Shown here piece by piece: positions 1-7,782 of a stretch of DNA of 37,432 bases. The stretch lies in assembly GCA_023393525.1 (NCBI GenBank), contig JAEWKZ010000007.1, positions 1-37,432 on the forward strand. The letters run 5' to 3'. Positions within the stretch are counted from its first letter, which is position 1. Each line of letters opens with the position of its first letter. The DNA comes from Pseudomonadota bacterium (GTDB lineage: Bacteria; Desulfobacterota; Desulfovibrionia; Desulfovibrionales; Desulfomicrobiaceae). A program made the position numbers and the translations under genes. The notes under the pieces were generated by a model. It was not told where the DNA came from and did not search any database. It saw nothing but the letters and a program-made list of their open reading frames with translations.

Positions 1-249
1 CATCCATGACATGCCGCTGACGCATAAAACGCCAGCCGCCGTCCTGGTCACGCTCCAACTCCCCTCCTGCCAAGGAGGGGTGCCCGAAGGGCGGGGTGGT
101 TGTCTCTTACTCGGCGAAGATAGCGCACGTTTGCGAAGACAGGTCAGTTCAAGGGGAAATACCCCCTCCCCCTTCGGGTACTCCCCCTTGGCAGGGGGAG
201 AGTCAGATTGTGCTTGCCGCGCATAGTCCTTTTTCAGGTTGGATTCGAG
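1..249. repeat. Direct repeat unit A (249 bp), containing two inverted REP-like hairpin elements
   Basis: This is the first of two and a half direct copies of one unit, at 1, 250 and 484. It may extend beyond the left window edge. It holds a forward REP-like element at about 58-98, with a perfect 8-bp stem at 61-80 (CCCCTCCT, loop GCCA) followed by the mini-hairpin GCCCGAAGGGC. An inverted counterpart at about 161-201 includes the stem CTCCCCCT/AGGGGGAG. About 60 bp of unique sequence lies between them. The arrangement resembles a bacterial interspersed mosaic element. No credible open reading frame is present. Confidence 0.85.
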
Positions 250-483
250 CATCCATGACATGCCGCTGACGCATAAAACGCCAGTCATCGTCCTGACCAC
301 GCTCCAACTCCCCTCCTGCCAAGGAGGGGTGCCCGAAGGGCGGGGTGCTTGACTCTTACTCGGCGAAGATAGCGCACGTTTGCGAAGACAGGTCAGTTCA
401 AGGGGAAATACCCCCTCCCCCTTGGCAGGGGGAGAGTCAGATTGTGCTTGCCGCGCATAGTCCTTTTTCAGGTTGGATTCGAG
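250..483. repeat. Direct repeat unit B (234 bp), 15-bp deleted copy
   Basis: This copy is nearly identical to unit A. It differs by a few substitutions near 283-297 and 348-352, and by loss of 15 bp from the inverted element. The lost segment lies between two copies of CTCCCCCTT in unit A, so slippage between short direct repeats explains it. The forward hairpin is intact at 310-329. Confidence 0.85.
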
Positions 484-597
484 CATCCATGACATGCCGC
501 TGACGCATAAAACGCCAGCCGCCGTCCTGGTCACGCTCCAACTCCCCTCCTGCCAAGGAGGGGTGCCCGAAGGGCGGGGTGGTTGTCTTTGACTCGG
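484..597. repeat. Direct repeat unit C, partial copy
   Basis: This copies the first ~114 bp of units A and B, including the perfect forward hairpin at 544-563. It then diverges into unrelated sequence after the ACTCGG at about 592-597. The inverted partner element is missing, so this is a half unit. Confidence 0.8.
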
Positions 598-614
598 TTT
601 GACGAAAAAAGTTG

Positions 615-668
615 GTGCGGTCGTGGTGCGGTCGCGGCGCAGTTGCGGCGTGGTCGCGGAGCGGTCTG
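615..668. repeat. Degenerate 11-bp tandem repeat, about five copies
   Basis: Consecutive 11-mers start at 615, 626, 637, 648 and 659: GTGCGGTCGTG, GTGCGGTCGCG, GCGCAGTTGCG, GCGTGGTCGCG and a last copy GAGCGGTCTG that lacks the final base. The shared pattern is GNGNGGTCGCG. The array abuts the left arm of the inverted-repeat element at 666. Confidence 0.65.
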
Positions 669-819
669 ATGCGGACGAGGGCCGCCGAAACTCCCTCGCG
701 GGCCTCGTAATGCCGAATCGTTGCGTGCCGATGCGTCACGCCGAGGCAAGACGCCCGGCAACGATTGGGCAAACGATGCCTGGCTCGGTCAGACAGTCGG
801 CGACCCTCGTCCGCATCAG
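666..819. repeat. 154-bp element bounded by 16-bp perfect inverted repeats
   Basis: The left arm at 666-681 reads CTGATGCGGACGAGGG and the right arm at 804-819 is its exact reverse complement. Inside is a further complementary pair, ATCGTTGC (717-724) and GCAACGAT (758-765), plus shorter pairs such as AGGCA and TGCCT. The whole could fold into one long branched hairpin. No coding function is evident. It could be a MITE-like remnant or a structured RNA; the sequence alone does not decide. Confidence 0.6.
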
Positions 820-901
820 CCCACCCCGCTAGGGCCGAGTCTTGAGTAGGGAAGAGGAGATGGCGCAGTTTATTGTGATCGCCCGACCGTCCTGCCAGGA
901 T

Positions 902-974
902 GTCATTCCCGCGCAGGCGGGAATCCATGCCTTTACAATGGCGGAAGATGGAGCCCCGTTATCACGGGAATGAC
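902..974. repeat. dRS3-like inverted-repeat element
   Basis: Outer inverted arms GTCATTCCCG (902-911) and CGGGAATGAC (965-974) enclose the palindrome ATTCCCGCGCAGGCGGGAAT (905-924). That 20-mer matches the core known as dRS3 in Neisseria, a motif I know to be scattered across many proteobacterial genomes. The minus-strand reading gives the familiar spurious peptide beginning MDSRLRGND. A related half motif CCATTCCCGCATGCG follows near 1001-1015. Confidence 0.7.
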
Positions 975-1046
975 GCCTTTGAGTTCGCCCGGTAACAGTG
1001 CCATTCCCGCATGCGAGTCCGCCACGACACGTCCAGGCCTTGATTT

Positions 1047-2297
1047 TCAACCCGTCCAATCCTTGGATTCCTTTCCTTTGGGTCTTTGGCGCGAGGCCTT
1101 GAGCTTGCGGGTCCACAGGGCCAGGCGTTCTTCGTGGCCCTGGGTCTTGGCCTGGTAGAAGACCCGTCCCTTGAGTTCCGGGGGCAGGTAGTCCTGCTCG
1201 ACCCAGGCTTCGGGGTAGGCGTGGGGGTATTTGTAGCCCTGGCCGTAGCCCCATTCCTTCTGCAGGCTGGTCGAGGCGTTGCGCAGGTGCAGGGGCACGG
1301 GCTTGGGGCCGTTGGTGCGGATTTCTTTGATGGCCGCTAGGTAGCCCGCGTAGGCCGAATTGCTTTTGGGCGCCAGGGACAGGTACACGGTGGTTTCGGC
1401 CATGGGGATCCAGCCCTCTGGCATGCCGATGCGCTCCACGGCCTGCTCGCAGGACACGGCCAGGGGCAGGGCCATGGGATCGCCCAGTCCCACGTCCTCG
1501 GCCGCCGAGAGGATCAGCCTGCGGCAGATGAAACGCGGGTCTTCCCCCGTTTGCACCAGACATGCCAGGTAATACAGGGCCGCGTCCGGGTCCGAGCCAC
1601 GGATGGACTTGATCAGCGCCGAGGCAAGTTCGTAATGGGAGTCGCCTTCGCGGTCTCCTCGCAGCACGATCTCCGGCAGGCGGGTCTTGAGCTGGTCGGG
1701 TTCCAGGTCCTTCGTTTCCAGTCCCGCCGCGAATTCCACGAGATTGAGCATGGTCCGCGCGTCCCCGCCCGAAAGCGTGGCCAGCAGTTCCAGACTTTTT
1801 TCAGGAATGGGCGAGCCCAGCTTCTCCATGCCCCGCTTGCCCACATCCACCAGTTCGGCCATGCCCAGGGAACGCAGGCGCAGCACGTGCAGCCTGGAAA
1901 GGAGCTGGCGCGTGACGCTGAAGGATGGATTTTCGGTGGTGGTGGCGATGAGGGTCAGTTCGCCGGTTTCCAGAAGCGGCAGGAAAAAATCCTGCTGGGC
2001 CTTGGAATAGCGGTGCAGTTCGTCCAGGATCAGGATTTCCTTGTCCTGAATCTGCTTGCGCAGGGCCGTGATGCCCACCTCCGGGGCGCTGACGCGGACA
2101 AAGGGGCGGCCTGCGTGCCGGGCCAGGAGCAGGGCCACGGTGGACTTGCCGCAGCCGGGGGGGCCGAAGAGCAGGAGGCTCGGCAGGTCCCTGGACTGCA
2201 TGAGGGTGCGCAGACGCTGACGGAAATGGCTTTGGCCGATGAAGTCGTCCAGGGATTCCGGACGCAGGGATTCGGCGAGGGGACGTTTTTGGGACAC
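1047..2297 (-). CDS. rarA: Replication-associated recombination protein A (RarA/MgsA AAA+ ATPase)
   Basis: This 416-residue protein belongs to the RarA/MgsA/WRNIP1 family of clamp-loader-like AAA+ ATPases that act at stalled replication forks. The N-terminus carries the family signature PLAESLRPESLDDFIGQ. A Walker A motif GPPGCGKS and a Walker B/DExH-like ILILDELHRY follow, then sensor 1 near IATTTENPSF and the C-terminal tetramerisation region. The open frame extends upstream to 2465, but those residues overlap tsaE and are not family-like. I place the start at the GTG at 2297, six bases after the tsaE stop. No strong Shine-Dalgarno is visible there, so translation is probably coupled to tsaE. 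It is the last gene of the nnr-CBS-tsaE-rarA cluster. Confidence 0.9.
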   Translation of the reverse strand: MSQKRPLAESLRPESLDDFIGQSHFRQRLRTLMQSRDLPSLLLFGPPGCGKSTVALLLARHAGRPFVRVSAPEVGITALRKQIQDKEILILDELHRYSKAQQDFFLPLLETGELTLIATTTENPSFSVTRQLLSRLHVLRLRSLGMAELVDVGKRGMEKLGSPIPEKSLELLATLSGGDARTMLNLVEFAAGLETKDLEPDQLKTRLPEIVLRGDREGDSHYELASALIKSIRGSDPDAALYYLACLVQTGEDPRFICRRLILSAAEDVGLGDPMALPLAVSCEQAVERIGMPEGWIPMAETTVYLSLAPKSNSAYAGYLAAIKEIRTNGPKPVPLHLRNASTSLQKEWGYGQGYKYPHAYPEAWVEQDYLPPELKGRVFYQAKTQGHEERLALWTRKLKASRQRPKGKESKDWTG

Positions 2298-2302
2298 GGT
2301 GA

Positions 2303-2788
2303 TCAGTCCGGCTGAATGCTTGCGGCCTTTTCCACGCAGTCGAGGATCGTCTGGGCCTCGGGGCCGTGGGCGGAGAGCCTCACGGTTCTGTTGTCCCCGT
2401 TCACGGTCCAGAGCATGTCGATGCGGGAGTCGGGCATGTAGTCGCCGGGAAGGTATTCGGCCCACTCCAGGAGACAGAAATGGTCCGGGGCGAAGAGGGT
2501 TTCTTCCAGGTCGGGATCGAATTCGCGCCCTTCGGTGCGGTACAGGTCGAAATGGCCTACCGGCGGCGTGGTGGGGTAGAGGTTCAGCAGGTTGAAACTC
2601 GGGCTGCTGACTTCGGCGTTTTCGCTCCCCGGCAGGGCCTGGACCAGTTCGCGGATGAAGGTCGTCTTTCCGGCCCCGAGCGGCCCGCGCAGGAGCACGG
2701 GCGGCAGGACCGGGCTGTCCGCGACGCAGGCCGCGAAAGCCCGGGCCAGGGCGGCCGTGGTTTCAAGAGATGTCAAAACGAGGATCAT
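2303..2788 (-). CDS. tsaE: tRNA threonylcarbamoyladenosine biosynthesis protein TsaE
   Basis: This 161-residue P-loop ATPase is of normal length for TsaE (YjeE), the ATPase that works with TsaB and TsaD to make t6A at position 37 of ANN-decoding tRNAs in the cytoplasm. Visible marks are Walker A RGPLGAGKTT near residues 34-43, the SPSFNLLN segment, and the FDLYR and LLEWAEYLP signatures. The chosen ATG at 2788 overlaps the stop of the upstream CBS gene as ATGA, so the two are probably translationally coupled. The open frame runs further upstream but only as an out-of-frame shadow of the CBS gene. Confidence 0.92.
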   Translation of the reverse strand: MILVLTSLETTAALARAFAACVADSPVLPPVLLRGPLGAGKTTFIRELVQALPGSENAEVSSPSFNLLNLYPTTPPVGHFDLYRTEGREFDPDLEETLFAPDHFCLLEWAEYLPGDYMPDSRIDMLWTVNGDNRTVRLSAHGPEAQTILDCVEKAASIQPD

Positions 2789-3240
2789 GGGCGGGGAATC
2801 AGGGTTTTGATGACGTCTTTCTTGCCCACGATGCCCAGCAGCTTGCCCTTGTCCGTGACCGGCAGGGTGTGGAATTTCTTGTCGACCATGAGCGCCGCGA
2901 TTTCGTCGATGGTCATGTCGGGAGCGATGGTCACCACTTTGGTGCTCATGGCGTCGGACACTTTGGAGGCGGCGATGCGCTTGACCTCCGCTTCGAGGAG
3001 GGCGGAGGAGGACAGCGGCACGAAGCCGTCGAGCAGGGTGAAGAGCGAGGGTATGGGCAGGTTTTTCTGCATGCGGACCAGGTCGCTCTGGCACAGGATG
3101 CCGACCAGATGTCCGGCGTCGTCGACCACGGGCAGGCCGTTCACGCCCTTGTCGAGCAGGATTTTCGCGGCTTCGGTGATGTCCGCTTCGGGTCCGATGG
3201 TGATGACCTCGGTGGTCATGATATCTTGAGCTGTACGCAT
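2785..3240 (-). CDS. Tandem CBS-domain protein
   Basis: This 151-residue stand-alone protein contains two CBS domains. The first runs from MRTAQDIMTTEVITI through GLPVVDDAGHLVGIL; the second runs from VSDAMSTKVVTIAPD through HTLPVTDKGKLLGIVGKKDVI. A linker of about 30 residues lies between them. CBS pairs bind adenosine nucleotides or related ligands; the partner of this one is unknown. I chose the ATG at 3240 rather than the in-frame GTG at 3249 because AAGGAG sits eight bases before the ATG. The gene overlaps the end of the NAD(P)HX repair gene by 25 bases and the start of tsaE by four. Confidence 0.85.
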   Translation of the reverse strand: MRTAQDIMTTEVITIGPEADITEAAKILLDKGVNGLPVVDDAGHLVGILCQSDLVRMQKNLPIPSLFTLLDGFVPLSSSALLEAEVKRIAASKVSDAMSTKVVTIAPDMTIDEIAALMVDKKFHTLPVTDKGKLLGIVGKKDVIKTLIPRP

Positions 3241-4772
3241 TGTTTCCACTCCTTCAAGGCGGTTGGCAGGTGATCGGCGATGTCCAGGGGGGTGTTGCCC
3301 CGGTACGGGAAGTCCGCGGCGAGGTGGGCTCCCGTATATCCATGCCAGTACACGCCTATTTGGGCAGCGGTCAATGGCGGGTGCCCCTGGGCCATGAGGC
3401 TGCCGATGACTCCCGCCAGCACGTCGCCCGATCCGGCGATGGCCAGGTTCGGGGCGCAGAAGGGGGAGATGGAGATGGGGTCCTCGTGCCCGGCGACAAT
3501 GGTGGCCGCACCCTTCAAGACCAGATTGACGCGGTGGCCGAAGGAGAATTCGCGGGCATACCTGGCCCTGGCCAGGTTGATGGCCGCTGCCGTGACGCCG
3601 AAAAAATTGGCCATTTCGCCCGGATGCGGGGTCAGCACCGTGTCGGGCCCGAGGCGGCCCAGCAGGTCAGGGCGCCCGGCCAGCAGGAAAAGGGCGTCGG
3701 CGTCGTAGAGGGTCCGGGGGTGGGGCTGATCCAGATAGCGTTCCAAAAAGGCCATGGCCCCCTCGCTGCGACCCAGGCCGGGTCCGAGAACCACTGCCGA
3801 AAAACGGGGCAGGTGCGGGAGCAGGGCGTCGAAACACCCGGCGTTCCATTGCTCCGATTCGCCAAGACCAAGGGTCATGACTTCGGGAAAGGTGGCGTAG
3901 GCCAGGCTCAGACTCTTGGGGCCGCCGATGCTGACCAGGCCAACGCCGGAGCGGAAGGCCGCCCGGGCCGCCAGCATGGGCGCGCCGGTCAGTCCGGGGG
4001 AGCCGCCAAGAACGAGCAGGTGCCCGCCTTCTCCCTTGTGCATGGTCGAGCTGGGCTCGGGCAGCAGGTTGGCCAGGTCCGGCCCCAGGGCGACGTGGGC
4101 GGTGGGGTACTGGTCCTTGATGTGCCGGGGGATGCCGATCTTGGACGTGACCAGCTTGCCCACATGTTTTTTGGCCGGGGGCAGGAAGAGTCCGAGCTTG
4201 GCCTCCTCGAAGGTCACGGTCAGGTCGGCTTCCACGGCCAGAGGCATGGGTTCGCCCGTGGCGCCGTTCAGTCCCGAGGGGATGTCCAGAGAGAGAACGA
4301 AGGCGCGCGCGCCGAGTTTGTTCATGGATTTGATCCAGGCCTGCATGCCGGGGCTCAGCGGGCCCTTGAACCCGGTGCCGAGCAGTCCGTCCACGACGAT
4401 GTCGATCCCGGGCATGTGGTCGGTTTCGTACTCGGGCAGGTAGGAGCAGGCGATGCCCATGTCTCTCGCCAGCTTGAGGTGGTAGGCGGAGTCGTGGGTG
4501 TATTGCGCGAGATGCTTGGCATGCAGGATGAGGACCGTCGCTCCCAGATTGACCAGATGCCTGGCCAGGGCGAAGGCGTCGCCGCCGTTGTTGCCCGGAC
4601 CGGCGAAAACCATCACCGAAGCGCCGCGCACGGGGCCGAATTCCTTTTTCAAGGCGTACAGCGCTGCCCGGCTTGCATTTTCCATGAGAATTTGTCCGGA
4701 CAGTCCAAATTCATCGATGGTCAGCCTGTCCCAGCGGGACATTTCCTCGGGAGTGGGCAAAAGGGTAACCAT
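3216..4772 (-). CDS. nnr: Bifunctional NAD(P)H-hydrate repair enzyme (epimerase plus ADP/ATP-dependent dehydratase)
   Basis: This 518-residue protein has the usual two-domain layout. An N-terminal YjeF_N epimerase domain (about 1-215, with the dinucleotide-fold stretch VFAGPGNNGGDAFALAR) interconverts R- and S-NAD(P)HX. A C-terminal ribokinase-like dehydratase domain (about 235-510, with LVLGGSPGLTGAP, LTPHPGEMANFFG and the anion-hole motif GSGDVLAGVIGSL) restores NAD(P)H from S-NAD(P)HX. The start at 4772 is preceded by AAAAGGAGCTCAAATG, a clear ribosome binding site. It is the first gene of the minus-strand cluster and is divergent from the potABCD operon across 265 bp. Confidence 0.95.
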   Translation of the reverse strand: MVTLLPTPEEMSRWDRLTIDEFGLSGQILMENASRAALYALKKEFGPVRGASVMVFAGPGNNGGDAFALARHLVNLGATVLILHAKHLAQYTHDSAYHLKLARDMGIACSYLPEYETDHMPGIDIVVDGLLGTGFKGPLSPGMQAWIKSMNKLGARAFVLSLDIPSGLNGATGEPMPLAVEADLTVTFEEAKLGLFLPPAKKHVGKLVTSKIGIPRHIKDQYPTAHVALGPDLANLLPEPSSTMHKGEGGHLLVLGGSPGLTGAPMLAARAAFRSGVGLVSIGGPKSLSLAYATFPEVMTLGLGESEQWNAGCFDALLPHLPRFSAVVLGPGLGRSEGAMAFLERYLDQPHPRTLYDADALFLLAGRPDLLGRLGPDTVLTPHPGEMANFFGVTAAAINLARARYAREFSFGHRVNLVLKGAATIVAGHEDPISISPFCAPNLAIAGSGDVLAGVIGSLMAQGHPPLTAAQIGVYWHGYTGAHLAADFPYRGNTPLDIADHLPTALKEWKQCVQLKIS

Positions 4773-5037
4773 TTGAGCTCCTTTTCGCGAATTCCAGGTT
4801 CGGTGCCTGCGGAATGAAAACCGGGGCCAAAGAGCGGCCCGTCATGTTTGTGTGGCTCTGTGCCATTATTTTTCGCTGTGCGCCACCCATGTCCTTTTCC
4901 TCACGATCGTGCACCGGGCTGAGGCGCGGGGTGGAAAATTATCCTTGACTCGCTTCTCTATCTTCTCCAGAAAAAAGGGCTTGCTGGGAAGTGTCGCCAT
5001 GTCTGCGCCCCGGCTGATCTATACGCCTGGAGGGGCC

Positions 5038-6177
5038 ATGACGGAGACGGTGGAGCCGACACTGCCGGTGGTGCGATTGCGAAACGTGGCCAAGGTTTAC
5101 GATGGCCAGCACGCCTTGAAGGAAGTGTCCCTCGATGTGCGGCGCGGCGAATTCCTGACCATCCTGGGGCCTTCGGGTTGCGGCAAGACCACGATCCTGC
5201 GTCTCGTGGCGGGGTTCGAGAGCGCCACTTCCGGCACCATCTCCATTGACGGCCGCGATGTGACCGGCCTGCCCCCCGAGCGCCGCAACGTCAACACCGT
5301 CTTTCAAAGCTACGCCCTGTTTCCGCACATGAACGTGTTCGACAACGTGGCCTTCGGGCTGCGCATGAAGGGCCGTCCGGCGGGGGAAATCGCCTCCGAG
5401 GTCCGCGACACCCTGCGCCTGGTGCAGCTTGAGGGCTTCGATTCGCGTACGGTGGGCAAACTCTCCGGCGGGCAGCAGCAGCGCGTGGCCATCGCCCGGG
5501 CCATCATCAACCGGCCGCTCGTCCTGCTCCTCGACGAACCGCTCTCGGCCCTCGATTACCGGTTGCGCAAGCAGATGCAGCTTGATCTCAAACACTTGCA
5601 GCGCAAGCTGGGCATCACTTTCGTCCTGGTCACCCACGACCAGGAAGAGGCCTTTTCCATGTCCGACCGCGTCGTGGTCATGAACAACGGCCACATCGAG
5701 CAGATCGGCACTCCGGTCAGCGTCTACGAGGAGCCCCGCAACCTCTACGTGGCCCGTTTCGTGGGCGAGATCAACATCATCGACGCCGAGGTGGTGGAGC
5801 TTGGCGAGGGTCGCGCCAGGGTGCGGGCCCAGGGGCTCGACGTGTTCATGCGCACCAGCCATGCCTTCCGGCCCGGCGAGAAGGTGCATATCCTGCTGCG
5901 CCCCGAGGATCTGCGGGTCGAGACCCTCAAAGACCTGGCCGAGGACCCGGAGCTGGAAGACGTCTTCGCCCGCGATCGCTCATTGGTGGGCACGGTGGAG
6001 GAGACCATCTACAAGGGCGCGACCTATGACGTCGTGGTCCGGCTCGATGCCGGCGGCACGGTCACGGCCACGGAATTTTTCAACGAGGACGACGAGACCG
6101 TGTATTTCCGGGCCGCCGACCGGGTGGCCGTGAGCTGGGTCGAGGGCTGGGAAGTGGTGCTGCCGTATGAAAAATGA
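5038..6177 (+). CDS. potA: Spermidine/putrescine ABC transporter ATP-binding protein
   Basis: This 379-residue ATPase is close in length to PotA of E. coli. It has Walker A GPSGCGKTT, Q-loop FQSYALFPHMNVFDNVAFGL, signature LSGGQQQRVAIARA, Walker B VLLLDEPLSALD and H-loop VTHDQEEAFSMSDR, followed by a C-terminal TOBE region from about residue 280. The frame is open from 4852, but the ATG at 5038 has GGAGGGG just upstream and begins right before family-like sequence. The gene overlaps potB by 11 bases. It energises polyamine import through PotB and PotC at the inner membrane. Confidence 0.93.
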   Translation: MTETVEPTLPVVRLRNVAKVYDGQHALKEVSLDVRRGEFLTILGPSGCGKTTILRLVAGFESATSGTISIDGRDVTGLPPERRNVNTVFQSYALFPHMNVFDNVAFGLRMKGRPAGEIASEVRDTLRLVQLEGFDSRTVGKLSGGQQQRVAIARAIINRPLVLLLDEPLSALDYRLRKQMQLDLKHLQRKLGITFVLVTHDQEEAFSMSDRVVVMNNGHIEQIGTPVSVYEEPRNLYVARFVGEINIIDAEVVELGEGRARVRAQGLDVFMRTSHAFRPGEKVHILLRPEDLRVETLKDLAEDPELEDVFARDRSLVGTVEETIYKGATYDVVVRLDAGGTVTATEFFNEDDETVYFRAADRVAVSWVEGWEVVLPYEK

Positions 6178-7018
6178 CGGCTTCTTCAAGCTCGCCGTCA
6201 TTGTCGGCGCCATCTCCTGGATGGCGATTTTTGCTTTTGTGCCCAATGTCCTGGTCTTTTTGGCCAGTTTCAGCTCCACGTCCTCCGCGAACTTCATCGA
6301 GCCCGGTTTTTCCTTCGGCAATTACGCCCGGCTGATGGACGCGACCCATCTGGACATCCTGCTGTCGTCCCTGCGTCTCTCCGGACTGGTCACACTCATC
6401 TGTCTCGTCACGGCCTATCCTTTCGCCGCCGTGCTGGCCCGGACTCCCAAGCCGCTGCGCAACACGCTGCTCCTGCTGGTGGTCATCCCCTTCTGGACCA
6501 ACTCCCTGGTGCGCACCTACGCCATGACCGCCATGCTCAACTCCAGCGGCATCATCAACAACGCCCTCCTGGAGCTGGGGTTGATCGATGCGCCCCTGGC
6601 CATGATGTACACCCCCGGCGCCGTGGTTCTGGGCCTGGTGTACACGCTGCTGCCGTTCATGATCCTGCCCCTTTACGCGGCCCTGGAGCGCCTTGACCGC
6701 CGCTATCTCGAAGCGGCCCGGGATCTGGGCGCGAGCCCCTGGCGGGCGTTCTGGAAAGTGGTCGTGCCCTTGACCATGCCCGGCATCGTCTCGGGCTGCA
6801 TGCTGGTCTTTCTGCCGGGCATCGGCATGTTCTACGTGTCCGACGTGCTCGGCGGGGCCAAGGCCATGCTGCTTGGCAACTTCATCCGCGACCAGTTTCT
6901 GACCACCCGTGACTGGCCTTTGGGCGCGGCGGCCAGCGTGACCCTGACCGTGCTCATGGGCATGATGCTCCTTCTCTACTGGAAGAGCGCCGCCCGGCTG
7001 GGCGGGAAGGAGGCCTGA
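6167..7018 (+). CDS. potB: Spermidine/putrescine ABC transporter permease PotB
   Basis: This 283-residue inner-membrane permease has about six predicted membrane segments. The cytoplasmic coupling loop has the sequence LEAARDLGASPWRAFWKVVVPLTMPGI, the EAA motif of binding-protein-dependent permeases. The stretch RTYAM near residues 115-120 and the order potA-B-C-D assign it to the polyamine family. It overlaps potA by 11 bases and its stop overlaps the start of potC by one base. Confidence 0.92.
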   Translation: MKNDGFFKLAVIVGAISWMAIFAFVPNVLVFLASFSSTSSANFIEPGFSFGNYARLMDATHLDILLSSLRLSGLVTLICLVTAYPFAAVLARTPKPLRNTLLLLVVIPFWTNSLVRTYAMTAMLNSSGIINNALLELGLIDAPLAMMYTPGAVVLGLVYTLLPFMILPLYAALERLDRRYLEAARDLGASPWRAFWKVVVPLTMPGIVSGCMLVFLPGIGMFYVSDVLGGAKAMLLGNFIRDQFLTTRDWPLGAAASVTLTVLMGMMLLLYWKSAARLGGKEA

Positions 7019-7782
7019 TGCGAAAGCTGCGCATTCTTTACGTCACGCTGGTCCTTGTCTTCCTGTATCTGCCGCTGGGCGTCATGGTCGCCTACTCGTT
7101 CAACTCGTCCCGTTTTTCCATGGCCTGGAAGGGCCTGACCCTGGACTGGTATGTAAAGCTCTTCGGCAACACCGCGCTCATGCAGGCGGCCCTCCACTCG
7201 CTGCTCATCGCGGCGCTGGCGGCGACCTGCTCAAGCATCCTGGGCACGCTCATCGCCATGGCCCTGCAGCGCTGGCGTTTTCCGTCGCGCAAGGTCATCC
7301 ACACCTCGCTCTTCGTCATGATGATGTCTCCGGACATCGTCATCGGCATTTCGCTTTTGGTGCTCTTCATGGCCCTGTCCCTGCCGCTGGGTTTCTGGAC
7401 CCTGCTCATGGCCCACATCACCCTGTGCGTGCCCTTTGTCAGCATCACCGTCTACGGCCGTCTGCAGGGGTTCGACCCGCACGTGGTGGAAGCCGCGCGG
7501 GACCTCGGGGCGGGCGAGTACGAGGTTTTCAGGCATGTGGTCCTGCCCATGGTCTTTCCCGCTGTCCTGGCCGGGTGGTTCCTCAGTTTCACCCTGTCCA
7601 TCGACGACGTGATCATCAGCTTCTTCACCACCGGACCCACGTTCGAGGTACTGCCTTTGCGCATCTATTCCATGGTCCGCCTGGGACTCAAGCCCGAGGT
7701 CAATGCCCTGTGCGCGATCATGATCCTTATAACCGTTGTGGCCGTCTGCGTGTCGCAGCGCTTTCTGAAGGAGAAATCATGA
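7018..7782 (+). CDS. potC: Spermidine/putrescine ABC transporter permease PotC
   Basis: This 254-residue permease has about six membrane segments and the EAA loop VEAARDLGAGEYEVFRHVVLPMVFPAV. The run SFTLSIDDVIISFFTTGP matches the conserved PotC C-terminal region. It pairs with PotB to form the polyamine channel. The stop overlaps the start of potD as ATGA. Confidence 0.92.
   Translation: MRKLRILYVTLVLVFLYLPLGVMVAYSFNSSRFSMAWKGLTLDWYVKLFGNTALMQAALHSLLIAALAATCSSILGTLIAMALQRWRFPSRKVIHTSLFVMMMSPDIVIGISLLVLFMALSLPLGFWTLLMAHITLCVPFVSITVYGRLQGFDPHVVEAARDLGAGEYEVFRHVVLPMVFPAVLAGWFLSFTLSIDDVIISFFTTGPTFEVLPLRIYSMVRLGLKPEVNALCAIMILITVVAVCVSQRFLKEKS

Noticed and set aside
1..600. The direct repeats as a CRISPR array
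   Set aside because: Units are about 240 bp with no short regular repeats separated by unique spacers of constant length.
437..928. Minus-strand open frame with peptide MDSRLRGND in the repeat region
   Set aside because: It reads through the dRS3-like repeat and the REP-like units; the opening peptide is a common artefact of that repeat.
829..1563. Minus-strand open frame overlapping the end of rarA
   Set aside because: It is an out-of-frame reading of rarA and the repeats, proline and arginine rich, with no family resemblance.
3240..4817. Long plus-strand frame opposite the NAD(P)HX repair gene
   Set aside because: Its composition (glycine, histidine, glutamine rich) is that of an antisense frame in a GC-rich gene; the minus-strand gene has clear motifs.
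4944..4972. TTGACT as a promoter -35 for potABCD
   Set aside because: At 17 bp spacing the -10 would be CAGAAA, too poor to list.
4852..5037. Upstream extension of potA
   Set aside because: The extension has no PotA-like sequence, and the ATG at 5038 has a better ribosome binding site.
7425..7778. Upstream extension of potD
   Set aside because: It is a shadow of potC; the ATG at 7779 gives the signal peptide.
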